Of a stretch of 34,321 nucleotides of DNA, positions 16,746 to 24,758 are shown piece after piece. The stretch is from CAYVTD01 sp964454445 (GTDB taxonomy: Bacteria; Bacteroidota; Ignavibacteria; Kapaibacteriales; UBA2268). Made by a program: the position numbers and the translations under genes. Every line of letters begins with the position of its first letter. The stretch's first letter is position 1. The notes beneath the pieces are model-generated. The model was not told where the DNA came from. It made no database searches and was given only the letters and a program-made list of their open reading frames with translations. The stretch covers positions 1 to 34,321 of the forward strand of contig CAYVTD010000034.1 in assembly GCA_964454445.1 (NCBI GenBank). Direction: 5' to 3'.

Positions 16746-17975
16746 CTATTTATATGACAAGAGCCTCTGTTCACCTTCCAAAGCACGAAAATTTGTAATA
16801 TCGTGAGAAACCTCTAGTGTCCCGAGATACTCGCCAGTTTCATTGCGTAAAGCAAAGTATTCGATATGAATAAATTTCCCTCCTTTATTTATCCAAAAAG
16901 GAGCGCGATTTTGTTTGCCCGTTTTGAAATCCTCAATGATTTTATTTACAATATGCACGCTGCCAGGAGGATGGCAATGGCGAACATCTCTGTTTAAAAT
17001 TGCCCGATTCCTAGCAAAAATCCTATCTGCTCCTTGAGAAAAATACTTTACTTTGTCGTCTTTATCAACAAAAGTCATATCTAATGGTAAAGTATTCAAA
17101 ATGCTTAGCAACTCTTCAACAGTAAATCCGCCTGATGGCAACTGCACATGGCTGCCTGTTTTATTCGATTCATTAACATCTTCTTTTGTAATCCATTCCG
17201 GTTTCCAATCCATTGGTGGATCATAAAGACAGAAGCCAAACTCGAGCGATTGCTTGCTTATCTGATACCATTCTTTCTCTAAAATTTTATCTAATGCCAT
17301 TGGAAACAATATCTCTTCTTCCTTGACAACCATATCCTTTATACCAAATAATGCTGGAGCGATGACTATCTCGGCAGAAGCAATCAGTTCTTCTTTGCTT
17401 ATCTTGTCTGTTAGAAGAATTTCGATGCTACCTTTTATCAAATCCCTGATCTCATCGTGCTTTCCCCAAAGCACTTGCGGAGGACCAGTTATTCCTGCTT
17501 TTTCGAGAAAAGGAAATACAAGGTATTCTAAACGCAAATAATGTTTATCGACATCAAAGAGCAGATTAAACATACCACGAAGAGCCAGTATCGTCTCTTT
17601 TAACGTATCTTCATCCATTTTCTCCAGGTTTTCAAGCAGAGAACTCGCCTCAGCAACTATCTTGTTTAATTCAATGTTTTCTTTTAACATAATGTCGATT
17701 GGATGTCCATCAGCAACTTTCCTGGCTCCTTGCAGGTCGATATTTCCTTGCAATACCGCTGAATGAACATCGCACAATCTTAGAATTTCAGAAACAGGCA
17801 AGCCGCCTTCGATTAATTCTTGCTCGACACTAACAACATCTTCGTAAGGGATGCTGCTAAGTGTTTCCATAAGTTCTTTTCTAACAAGAGCTTCGTCAAC
17901 TCCATCGTGAATTTTTAAGATTAACTCTTTGAGTTTTGCTTTTTTTTCTTTTGAGTTATTGATAAGTTCGCTCAT
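16746..17975 (-). CDS. DUF438 - hemerythrin - PAS domain protein
   Basis: A 409-residue cytoplasmic sensor-like protein. Residues about 10-80 are DUF438 (LKELILKIHDGVDEALVRKE...LCDVHSAVLQG). Residues about 88-235 are a hemerythrin-like HHE domain with candidate di-iron ligands His91 (GHPIDIML), His145 and Glu150 (DKHYLRLEYLVFPFLEK), His173 (GKHDEIR) and the Glu run 219-221 (VKEEEILFP). Residues about 284-400 are a PAS domain (LPLDMTFVDKDDKVKYFS...NRDVRHCHPPGSVHIV). The arrangement is a known one. The di-iron site could sense O2, NO or redox, and the PAS domain could carry a cofactor; there is no kinase or output domain. It is followed by the DUF1858-DUF2249 gene. SD-like AGGAAA at 17982-17987. 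A 10-bp inverted repeat lies in its leader. Confidence 0.88.
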   Translation of the reverse strand: MSELINNSKEKKAKLKELILKIHDGVDEALVRKELMETLSSIPYEDVVSVEQELIEGGLPVSEILRLCDVHSAVLQGNIDLQGARKVADGHPIDIMLKENIELNKIVAEASSLLENLEKMDEDTLKETILALRGMFNLLFDVDKHYLRLEYLVFPFLEKAGITGPPQVLWGKHDEIRDLIKGSIEILLTDKISKEELIASAEIVIAPALFGIKDMVVKEEEILFPMALDKILEKEWYQISKQSLEFGFCLYDPPMDWKPEWITKEDVNESNKTGSHVQLPSGGFTVEELLSILNTLPLDMTFVDKDDKVKYFSQGADRIFARNRAILNRDVRHCHPPGSVHIVNKIIEDFKTGKQNRAPFWINKGGKFIHIEYFALRNETGEYLGTLEVSHDITNFRALEGEQRLLSYK

Positions 17976-17989
17976 AAATTTTTCCTAAA

Positions 17990-18039
17990 AAAGATAAACA
18001 AGTCTGTAATTCTAAATTATTATGAGGTCGTTTATCTTT
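17990..18039 (-). promoter_or_regulatory. 10-bp inverted repeat next to the ribosome site of the hemerythrin gene
   Basis: AAAGATAAAC (17990-17999) and GTTTATCTTT (18030-18039) are perfectly complementary with 30 nt between. In the minus-strand mRNA the stem would end 2 nt before the AGGA ribosome site (17982-17987 region) of the hemerythrin gene. It may be a regulatory leader hairpin or a two-half-site operator. No known regulator motif was recognised, and no clear FNR box (TTGAT-N4-ATCAA) is present. Confidence 0.45.
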
Positions 18040-18168
18040 AGATTTTCTTGTATTTGAAAAAATAGTTTATTAATCTTTATGAATTAAGAATTTTTATAAG
18101 TTCCTTAATAATCTATATTTATTTAAAATTTGAATAAAGTATAAAACACTTAAACTTTAATTATTTCG

Positions 18169-18176
18169 TATATTTG
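18169..18176 (+). promoter_or_regulatory. Bacteroidota-type -7 element upstream of mnmE (tentative)
   Basis: TATATTTG fits the TAnnTTTG -7 consensus of Bacteroidota housekeeping promoters and lies 26 bp before the mnmE ATG. No TTTG -33 element is found at the expected ~19-bp spacing, so the call is weak. Confidence 0.3.
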
Positions 18177-18202
18177 AAACAAATAATATTAATGGATTTT
18201 TA

Positions 18203-19582
18203 ATGAATGAAGATACCATAACCGCATTAGCAACACCTCCTGGAACAGGAGGCATAGCCGTTATTCGCATCTCTGGCAATCAATCGAAATTTATAATTGA
18301 TAAATGTTTTAAAGGCAAAAATCCAATTTCTACTGCAAAAACCCATACTATACATTATGGATGCTTTTATGATAACGACAATTTTATCGATACTGTTTTA
18401 GTTTCATATTTTGCTTCACCAAATTCATATACCGGCGAAGACATTATCGAAGTATCCTGCCATGGGGGAAGTATTCCAGCGAAACTAATAGTGAATGCTC
18501 TTTTAAAGCAAGGTGCAAGACATGCTGAACCAGGTGAGTTTACAAAAAGAGCATTTCTAAATGGAAAAATTGACCTTGCCTCTGCTGAAGCTATAGCTGA
18601 CCTTATTCATTCAATATCAATTCCTGGTGCGCAAACAGCAGCAAAACAACTTCAAGGAAAATTTACTGAAAAACTTTCGACTTTTAGAAAAAAACTCTTG
18701 GATATATGCTCCCTCTTGGAAATAGAACTTGATTTTTCTGAAGAAGACATTATTTTTACTGACAAAGAAAAAATAAAAAATGAGATTAATAGCTCTTTAC
18801 AATATTGTGAAGAATTAGCCAATTCTTACAGTAGTTCTCAAATTCTACGATCAGGCTTATATGTTGCTTTAGTTGGCTATCCTAATTCTGGAAAATCGAC
18901 GCTTTTCAATACATTATTGCAAAAAGAAAGATCAATAGTAAGCCCTCAACCAGGGACAACTCGAGATTATATTGAAGAATCCTTTTATATAGCAAATATA
19001 CCAATTATAATAACAGACACTGCTGGCTTGAGAGAAACAGAAGATTTAATCGAAATCGAAGGTATAAAATTTGTTCAATCTGTCCTCTCACGCTCGAATA
19101 TGATCTTAATAATCAATGATTCTACTATTTCAAGCAATGATTCTATAAATCTACTTAACAAAATAAAAACAAATTACAAAGAAACGAAAGTTATTCTATT
19201 AAACAATAAAATTGATAAAATCGACGAAAGCAATCTTTCAATTCTTGAAGCCAAAGAGCAATCAAATTCTGAGGAAATAATAAATATATCAGCAAAATAT
19301 GGTTTTGGAATAGAAAAGATTAAATCAGCAATAGAAAGAGAAGCATCTAAGAGCATAGATATTGTTAAAGATGCCTTGTTGAATAAGCGTCAAGAATCTT
19401 TATTACAAAAATCGGCTGAATATTTAAAAGGTGCAAAGCGAGCTATAGACGATGGATTTGAAAATGAAATTATTTCAATAAATATAAGGAAAGCTGCAGA
19501 AATGTTCGGTAGAATAACAGGTGATAATTTCAACGAAGAGGTGTTAAACAATATATTCTCAAAATTTTGCATTGGAAAATAA
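18203..19582 (+). CDS. mnmE: tRNA modification GTPase MnmE (TrmE)
   Basis: MnmE with MnmG installs the carboxymethylaminomethyl group at C5 of wobble U34 in several tRNAs. The 459-residue protein has the N-terminal folate-binding region (TITALATPPGTGGIAVIRIS, 5-24), the central helical domain, the inserted G domain with G1 GYPNSGKST (225-233), the PGTTRD switch and DTAG, and NNKID for guanine recognition. It ends with the family-specific CIGK (456-459). Length and all motifs are standard. Its partner mnmG follows directly, separated by about 100 bp that contain a parS site. Confidence 0.97.
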   Translation: MNEDTITALATPPGTGGIAVIRISGNQSKFIIDKCFKGKNPISTAKTHTIHYGCFYDNDNFIDTVLVSYFASPNSYTGEDIIEVSCHGGSIPAKLIVNALLKQGARHAEPGEFTKRAFLNGKIDLASAEAIADLIHSISIPGAQTAAKQLQGKFTEKLSTFRKKLLDICSLLEIELDFSEEDIIFTDKEKIKNEINSSLQYCEELANSYSSSQILRSGLYVALVGYPNSGKSTLFNTLLQKERSIVSPQPGTTRDYIEESFYIANIPIIITDTAGLRETEDLIEIEGIKFVQSVLSRSNMILIINDSTISSNDSINLLNKIKTNYKETKVILLNNKIDKIDESNLSILEAKEQSNSEEIINISAKYGFGIEKIKSAIEREASKSIDIVKDALLNKRQESLLQKSAEYLKGAKRAIDDGFENEIISINIRKAAEMFGRITGDNFNEEVLNNIFSKFCIGK

Positions 19583-19604
19583 AATTTTTTCTTGCTTAAG
19601 AAAT

Positions 19605-19620
19605 TGTTTCACGTGAAACA
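19605..19620. promoter_or_regulatory. parS: parS site 1 (ParB-binding centromere-like site)
   Basis: TGTTTCACGTGAAACA, a perfect match to the canonical bacterial parS 16-mer. Here the palindrome extends to 22 bp (19602-19623) through flanking AAT/ATT. It lies in the mnmE-mnmG gap, outside any coding sequence. ParB nucleates here and spreads for chromosome segregation and SMC loading. Canonical parS sites cluster near oriC in most bacteria. Confidence 0.93.
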
Positions 19621-19685
19621 ATTCAAACAAATAATGATTATAACACTTTTTCGTCTCTTTTTCTTTTTTGTAACTGAATACAAAA

Positions 19686-21548
19686 TTGCAAAATAAATTC
19701 GACATTATAGTAATAGGAGGAGGGCATGCCGGCATTGAGGCTTCTTATGTTTCTGCCAAGATGGGTATGCAAACTGCTCTTATTACAATGGATTTCAAAA
19801 CGATTGGCAAACCATCTTGCAATCCTTCCATTGGTGGTAGCGCAAAAGGGCATTTAGTCAAAGAAATAGATGCAATCGGAGGACTACAACCATTGCTTGG
19901 CGATAGAGCTGGAATTATGTTCAAAATGCTTAATGTTTCCAAAGGTCCGGCTGTTTGGTCGCCACGATCGCAAATTGACAAGGATTTATACCCAAAATAC
20001 GCTTTAAATTATCTTTCATATACAAAAAACCTTGTTATTTTAAAAGAAAATATTAAGAAAATACTCATCGAGAACAATAAAGCTATTGGAGTACATACAC
20101 ATTCAAACGAAAATCTTTATTCTCGAGCTGTTATCCTTTGTGCAGGGACCTTTTTAAATGGACTGATGTTTATTGGAGATGAAACATATAAAGGTGGGCG
20201 CCTTGGTGAAAAACAATCTACTATACTTTCCGATAGACTTAAGGAAATGGGCTTTGAACTTTCTCGATTAAAAACAGGGACCCCGCCAAGAATACATTCT
20301 AAATCAATTGATTATTCAAAAACAGAAATAGAACCAGGTGACAAGTTGCCTTCACCATTTTCATATAGAACAAATACTGTAAAAAACAGTATCGTTTGCC
20401 ATTCTACTTCTACAAATAATGAAACACATAATATTTTATCTTCTGCTTTCGATCGATCTCCTTTATTTACTGGAACAATAAAAGGAAAAGGACCAAGATA
20501 TTGTCCATCAATCGAAGATAAAGTAGCTCGTTTTTCTGATAGGGATATGCACAAAATATTACTCGAGCCAGAAGGTTTAAATACCGATTCTGTTTATATG
20601 AATGGCTTTTCTTCAAGTATGCCAAAAGACATACAAGACAAGGCTATAAGAACTGTCCCTGGGCTAAAAAATGCAAATATACTGAGTTATGCTTATGCAA
20701 TTGAATACGATTATTTTCTTCCTTACCAACTCAAATATACTTTAGAAACAAAACAAATCTCCAATCTCTACTTCGCAGGGCAAATCAATGGTACTTCTGG
20801 TTATGAAGAAGCAGCAGCCCAAGGCATAATAGCTGGAATTAACGCTGTTATAAAATTAAAAGAGCAAGCACCATTTATTTTAAAAAGAAGTGAGGCATAC
20901 ATTGGTGTTATAATTGATGATTTAGTAAACAAAACCATAGACGAACCTTATCGCTTGTTTACATCTCTGGCGGAATATCGCCTTTTACTTCGCCAGGACA
21001 ACGCAGACCAACGTCTAATGCAATATGGTTTCAATCTTGGATTAATCCCGGAAGCTATTTATACAAAAGTTGCCAAACATTACAACAATCTTGATAAATC
21101 CATAGCAAAGTTTCAAGCAACAAAATTAAATAAAGACATTATTAATTCTTTTTTTTCAAGTATTGAAGAGACACCAGTAAAAGATAATACAAACATAGTT
21201 ACTTTGCTAAAAAGAAGCAAAGTACAGTTAAATGACCTCCTCTCCATACCAGAATTTAAAGATAATTTCTATACAAGTTATTTACTTACTGACAAACTAA
21301 TTCAACAAATACAAACTGAAATAAAATATGAAGGATATATAAAACGACAATTAAAAGAGATACAGTACTTCACTGACAACGAAGAAAAAAGAATACCAGA
21401 AAATTTTGATTATGATAAATTACCATCTCTTTCAAACGAAGCAAGGGAGAAGCTTAAGAAAATACGCCCGCAATCAATCGGTCAAGCCTCGAGAATAAGC
21501 GGAGTATCTGCTACCGATGTTTCGATTTTATCGGTTTTTTTAAGGTAA
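19686..21548 (+). CDS. mnmG: tRNA uridine 5-carboxymethylaminomethyl modification enzyme MnmG (GidA)
   Basis: FAD-dependent partner of MnmE in wobble U34 modification. The 620-residue protein has the FAD dinucleotide motif GGGHAGIEAS (11-20), the conserved SCNPSIGGSAKGHLVKEID, and FMLNVSKGPAVWSPRSQ-type family segments (MLNVSKGPAVWSPRSQ). It also has EYDYFLPYQLKYTLETKQI and NGTSGYEEAAAQGIIAGINA. The C-terminal tail (REKLKKIRPQSIGQASRISG) binds MnmE/tRNA in homologues. The start is a TTG at 19686-19688: an in-frame stop (19671-19673) precedes it, no ATG lies between, and the first downstream ATG falls beyond the FAD motif. parS sites flank the gene on both sides. Gene is intact. Confidence 0.96.
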   Translation: MQNKFDIIVIGGGHAGIEASYVSAKMGMQTALITMDFKTIGKPSCNPSIGGSAKGHLVKEIDAIGGLQPLLGDRAGIMFKMLNVSKGPAVWSPRSQIDKDLYPKYALNYLSYTKNLVILKENIKKILIENNKAIGVHTHSNENLYSRAVILCAGTFLNGLMFIGDETYKGGRLGEKQSTILSDRLKEMGFELSRLKTGTPPRIHSKSIDYSKTEIEPGDKLPSPFSYRTNTVKNSIVCHSTSTNNETHNILSSAFDRSPLFTGTIKGKGPRYCPSIEDKVARFSDRDMHKILLEPEGLNTDSVYMNGFSSSMPKDIQDKAIRTVPGLKNANILSYAYAIEYDYFLPYQLKYTLETKQISNLYFAGQINGTSGYEEAAAQGIIAGINAVIKLKEQAPFILKRSEAYIGVIIDDLVNKTIDEPYRLFTSLAEYRLLLRQDNADQRLMQYGFNLGLIPEAIYTKVAKHYNNLDKSIAKFQATKLNKDIINSFFSSIEETPVKDNTNIVTLLKRSKVQLNDLLSIPEFKDNFYTSYLLTDKLIQQIQTEIKYEGYIKRQLKEIQYFTDNEEKRIPENFDYDKLPSLSNEAREKLKKIRPQSIGQASRISGVSATDVSILSVFLR

Positions 21549-21564
21549 TGTTTCACGTGAAACA
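21549..21564. promoter_or_regulatory. parS: parS site 2 (ParB-binding centromere-like site)
   Basis: A second perfect TGTTTCACGTGAAACA, beginning right after the mnmG stop (TAA 21546-21548) and ending 6 bp before the next ATG (21571). It fills nearly all of the 22-bp gap. Centre-to-centre distance to site 1 is 1,944 bp. Confidence 0.93.
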
Positions 21565-21570
21565 ATTTTT

Positions 21571-22515
21571 ATGGCAAAGAACAAAATACTAATAGTTGGC
21601 GCCAATAGCAAGACAGCTATTGCATTAATATCTTTATTTTTATCTGAGACTTCCTTTGAGCTTGTTTTATTTTCACGCTCTGAGATAGATATACCTCTTG
21701 AAAAGAATGTAAGGGCTTATGCATTTGACCCTTTAAATTTGAAGAAGTTAAAATCGATATGTTACAGCGAAAAGCCAAATGTCATAATAAATACTCATTC
21801 TTATAATGATGTTTCTAATAAAGAATTGAACAGAAAGAAAGTGTGGGATGCTAACGTAATCGTTACAGAGAATCTTGTAAGTGTTAGTCGTGTGCTTGAT
21901 TGCACTTTAATTCAACTATCGTGCGAACAGATTTTTAATGGTAAGGAACGCTTATATACTGAGCAATCAATACCTGATCCATTGAATTATTATGGTAAAG
22001 CTAAGCTTGCAGCCGAAAATGCTTGTTTAAGTCGCCATCATAAATCTGTAATTGTCCGTTGTTGTCCTCTCTATGGTTTTAATTTAAGAGATGACTTTTA
22101 TTTTAATATACCTTCTTTTGATGATTTTTCTTCAAAGATGCCCATAAATGCTTATAATAAGTTATATACAACCCCTACTTTTGTTGAAGATTTAGCCGTT
22201 TTAATTTTAAAAATTATTGATAAAAAGCGTTTTGGTGTATATAATTGCGGCGGTCCAACAATGTATTCTCAAGTAGAAATTTTTCTAAAAATATCAGAAG
22301 TTTTCAATTTCTATGATTATTTAATGGATTATCACCTGCTTAATGAAGTTAGTCTTTATCCACTAAAAATGCATTCCAGTGGGTTAATTAATCTTAAAGC
22401 AGAAACCGATTTAGGTGTAAAGTTTACAAGCTTGGAGAATGGATTACTCTTAATAAAATATAATATGCGAAATAACAAAAAACGGATTTTTTCAAAATTT
22501 TCTTATTTAATATGA
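21571..22515 (+). CDS. RmlD-like NAD(P)-binding sugar-nucleotide reductase, divergent
   Basis: A 314-residue extended SDR of the RmlD/dTDP-4-dehydrorhamnose reductase type. Supporting features are INTHSYNDVSNKE (73-85; family NxAAYTxVDxAE), SCEQIFNG (117-124; family STDYVFDG), DPLNYYGKAKLAAEN (136-150) with Tyr141 and Lys145, and C-terminal VYNCGG. Two key sites differ from the family. The Rossmann GxxGxxG reads GANSKTA (10-16), lacking the second and third glycines, and the catalytic Thr/Asp neighbourhood STD has become SCE. Cofactor binding or catalysis may therefore be altered. It starts 6 bp after parS site 2 and overlaps the DUF2461 gene by 4 bp. Function is uncertain; no rml genes are nearby. 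Confidence 0.75.
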   Translation: MAKNKILIVGANSKTAIALISLFLSETSFELVLFSRSEIDIPLEKNVRAYAFDPLNLKKLKSICYSEKPNVIINTHSYNDVSNKELNRKKVWDANVIVTENLVSVSRVLDCTLIQLSCEQIFNGKERLYTEQSIPDPLNYYGKAKLAAENACLSRHHKSVIVRCCPLYGFNLRDDFYFNIPSFDDFSSKMPINAYNKLYTTPTFVEDLAVLILKIIDKKRFGVYNCGGPTMYSQVEIFLKISEVFNFYDYLMDYHLLNEVSLYPLKMHSSGLINLKAETDLGVKFTSLENGLLLIKYNMRNNKKRIFSKFSYLI

Positions 22516-23219
22516 ATAATAATTTCATTGGGTTTAATGAAGAAACATTAAACTTTTTTATAGACATCAAAAATAATAATAATAGAACCTGGTTTGCGGA
22601 GAACAAAAGCCGATATGAAAAATATGTCAAAGAAACAAGCCTCTTATTTATAGAGTATATTGCTTGTTTGTTTGCTGAAATTGGCTTGCCTTTTGTAGCC
22701 GATACGAAGAAATCTTTGTTCCGTATATATCGTGATATACGTTTTTCGAGTAACAAGAATCCATATAAAACGCATCTTGGTATATTCTTTCCTTATATTT
22801 CTTCAATTCTTGATAGAAAACCTATTAATTCTTTCGGTATATATTTCCATATTGAGCCTGAAATGTATTTTCTTTCCGCTGGAATTTATCAACCCGAGCC
22901 ATCGATTCTCAAAGATATTAGAGAAAGAATATCAGAAGATTATCCAAGGTTTAAAGATATTTTGAAAAGTAATAATTTTTCTGCTATTTTTCCCGATGGT
23001 ATAGATGGTGAGAAACTAAAAAAAGCACCAAAGGGCTTTGACATCGACCATCCAGCTATTGATTACTTAAAACTGAAGGAGTTCTCTGCTTTTTTACCTC
23101 TTACAAAAAGCGAGGTTACCAATTCTTCTATTTCTGAATATATTATAAAAGTAGCAATAGCAATTCTACCATTGCTCGAATTTTTAGATGGGGCTATTAA
23201 TAAAACAAATGGACAATAA
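22512..23219 (+). CDS. DUF2461 (TIGR02453) family protein
   Basis: 235 residues matching the DUF2461/TIGR02453 family of unknown function. Landmarks are the N-terminal FNEETLNFFIDIKNNNNRTWF (8-28), the central RIYRDIRFS (71-79), NPYKTHLG (83-90) and the YFHIEPEMYFLSAGIYQPEP region, with the C-terminal PKGFDIDHPAIDYLKLKEF also conserved. The ATG overlaps the stop of the upstream reductase (ATGA 22512-22515), suggesting translational coupling. No enzymatic role is known to me; widely distributed in Bacteroidota and others. Confidence 0.88.
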   Translation: MNNNFIGFNEETLNFFIDIKNNNNRTWFAENKSRYEKYVKETSLLFIEYIACLFAEIGLPFVADTKKSLFRIYRDIRFSSNKNPYKTHLGIFFPYISSILDRKPINSFGIYFHIEPEMYFLSAGIYQPEPSILKDIRERISEDYPRFKDILKSNNFSAIFPDGIDGEKLKKAPKGFDIDHPAIDYLKLKEFSAFLPLTKSEVTNSSISEYIIKVAIAILPLLEFLDGAINKTNGQ

Positions 23220-23225
23220 AAAAAT

Positions 23226-24206
23226 ATGAAAACAATTTCAAAAAATTATGTTAGGACAATTATTGACAACTGCAAAGGTAAGCAGGTAGCAATCATTGGC
23301 GATTTGATGATCGACCATTATTATTGGGGCTCTGTTTCTCGAATTTCTCCGGAGGCACCTGTTCCTGTGATAGATGTCGATTATGAATCTTCCCATTTCG
23401 GTGGAGCTGCTAATGTCGTTTTAAATCTTCATTCGCTCGGCATAAACCCCTTAATGTGTGGTGTTGTTGGGAATGATGAGAATGGTAGAAAATTCAAGGA
23501 GCTGTCTGAAGAAATCGGCATTTCTATTGATGGTCTTTACTTTGACGACAGTCGTCCAACCACCGTAAAAACAAGAGTAATCGGCAATAACCAGCAAATA
23601 GCCCGCATCGATAAGGAAATCTGCTCACCGATCAACGTAGCTATTGAAGATTATTTCATTGAACTGATAGAAAGCGCTACAGCCTTGGATGCTATTATTT
23701 TTGCAGACTACAATAAAGGAGTAATTACCGATCGCTTAATTTTAAAAATTACGGACTTTGCAAAGAAAAACAACTTACTGGTTTTTGTTGATCCAAAATT
23801 CTATAACTTCTTTTTATACAAAGGTGTTACTCTGTTTAAACCGAACAGAAAAGAGGCTTCGTTATCTCTTGGGTTTGATGTTAAAACCGATAATGATATT
23901 AACAAGGCGGGTAAAATTCTGCTTGATAGATTACAATGTGAAAATGTATTGCTAACTTTGGGCAGCAAAGGAATGAAACTATTTCGAAAAGATGGCAGCT
24001 CTTCACACATACCAACAATTGCCCGCCATGTTGCTGACGTTTCAGGTGCAGGCGATACCGCAATATCTACTATTGCTGCAGCAATGACCGGCGGCGCGAG
24101 TATTGAAGAAGCTGCCTTGCTCGCTAATTATGCCTCTGGTGTGGTTTGCGAAAAACCAGGAATTGTATCAATCACTATTGACGAATTAATATCTTCTTTT
24201 GAATAA
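23226..24206 (+). CDS. hldA: D-glycero-beta-D-manno-heptose-7-phosphate kinase (HldA; RfaE domain I)
   Basis: PfkB-family sugar kinase that phosphorylates heptose-7-phosphate at O1 on the way to ADP-heptose for LPS core. The 326-residue protein opens with GDLMIDHYYWGSVSRISPEAPVPV (25-48), has GGAANVVLNL (59-68), the NRKEASLS region and the catalytic GAGD (274-277). The C-terminal GVVCEKPG is family-typical. It corresponds to the N-terminal half of E. coli HldE. The downstream gene encodes the other half and overlaps by one base (TAATG at 24204-24208). Confidence 0.95.
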   Translation: MKTISKNYVRTIIDNCKGKQVAIIGDLMIDHYYWGSVSRISPEAPVPVIDVDYESSHFGGAANVVLNLHSLGINPLMCGVVGNDENGRKFKELSEEIGISIDGLYFDDSRPTTVKTRVIGNNQQIARIDKEICSPINVAIEDYFIELIESATALDAIIFADYNKGVITDRLILKITDFAKKNNLLVFVDPKFYNFFLYKGVTLFKPNRKEASLSLGFDVKTDNDINKAGKILLDRLQCENVLLTLGSKGMKLFRKDGSSSHIPTIARHVADVSGAGDTAISTIAAAMTGGASIEEAALLANYASGVVCEKPGIVSITIDELISSFE

Positions 24207-24673
24207 TGATTATTGAATTAAACGATAGCAATTTTCCAAACACAATAGCTACTATACGAGCGTCTGGAAAAATAATAGTCTTTACAAATGGCTGTTTTGA
24301 TATAATTCATGCGGGCCATGTGAGTTATTTATCTAAAGCAAAATCTTATGGTGATGTGCTTATTGTTGGCTTGAATACTGATGATTCTGTTCACAGATTA
24401 AAAGGAAAAGATAGACCAATTAACAATGAAAATGATAGGGCAATTGTATTAAACGCACTTTCTTTTGTCGATTATGTAGTACTTTTTGACGAAGACACTC
24501 CATATAAGCTAATTAAGCAAGTCAAGCCAGATGTTTTGGTCAAAGGTGGAGATTATACTATAGAAACTGTCGTGGGAGCTGATTTTGTAACAGAATCTGG
24601 CGGCATTGTCAGGCTGATACCACTTCTCGAAAACCGCTCCACAACTAATATAGTAAAGAAATTAAAAAAATAA
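24206..24673 (+). CDS. hldC: D-glycero-beta-D-manno-heptose 1-phosphate adenylyltransferase (HldC; RfaE domain II)
   Basis: Nucleotidyltransferase that turns heptose-1-phosphate plus ATP into ADP-heptose. The 155-residue product has the cytidylyltransferase HxGH signature within NGCFDIIHAGH (28-38), TDDSVHRLKGKDRPI (58-72), VKGGDY (112-117) and the terminal RSTTNIV (144-150). It matches the C-terminal half of E. coli HldE in length and order. The stop/start overlap with hldA (TAATG) implies coupled translation and a stoichiometric pair. Other genes of the pathway (gmhA, gmhB, hldD) are not in the window. Confidence 0.95.
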   Translation: MIIELNDSNFPNTIATIRASGKIIVFTNGCFDIIHAGHVSYLSKAKSYGDVLIVGLNTDDSVHRLKGKDRPINNENDRAIVLNALSFVDYVVLFDEDTPYKLIKQVKPDVLVKGGDYTIETVVGADFVTESGGIVRLIPLLENRSTTNIVKKLKK

Positions 24674-24712
24674 TCCTTTTTGATATTAGGATAATCTTAC
24701 ATAAAAAAGTAT

Positions 24713-24720
24713 TATCTTTG
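24713..24720 (+). promoter_or_regulatory. Bacteroidota-type -7 element upstream of yicC (tentative)
   Basis: TATCTTTG fits TAnnTTTG and lies 38 bp before the yicC ATG. The nearest TTTG (24679-24682) is too far for a -33 element, so the call is weak; it would separate yicC from the hld pair. Confidence 0.3.
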
Positions 24721-24758
24721 TGTTTTATTTTGTTCAACATTATACAAATTAATAATTT

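Noticed and set aside
22424..22756. 110-codon open frame on the minus strand over the reductase/DUF2461 junction
   Set aside because: Overlaps two supported plus-strand genes and resembles translated AT-rich antisense sequence.
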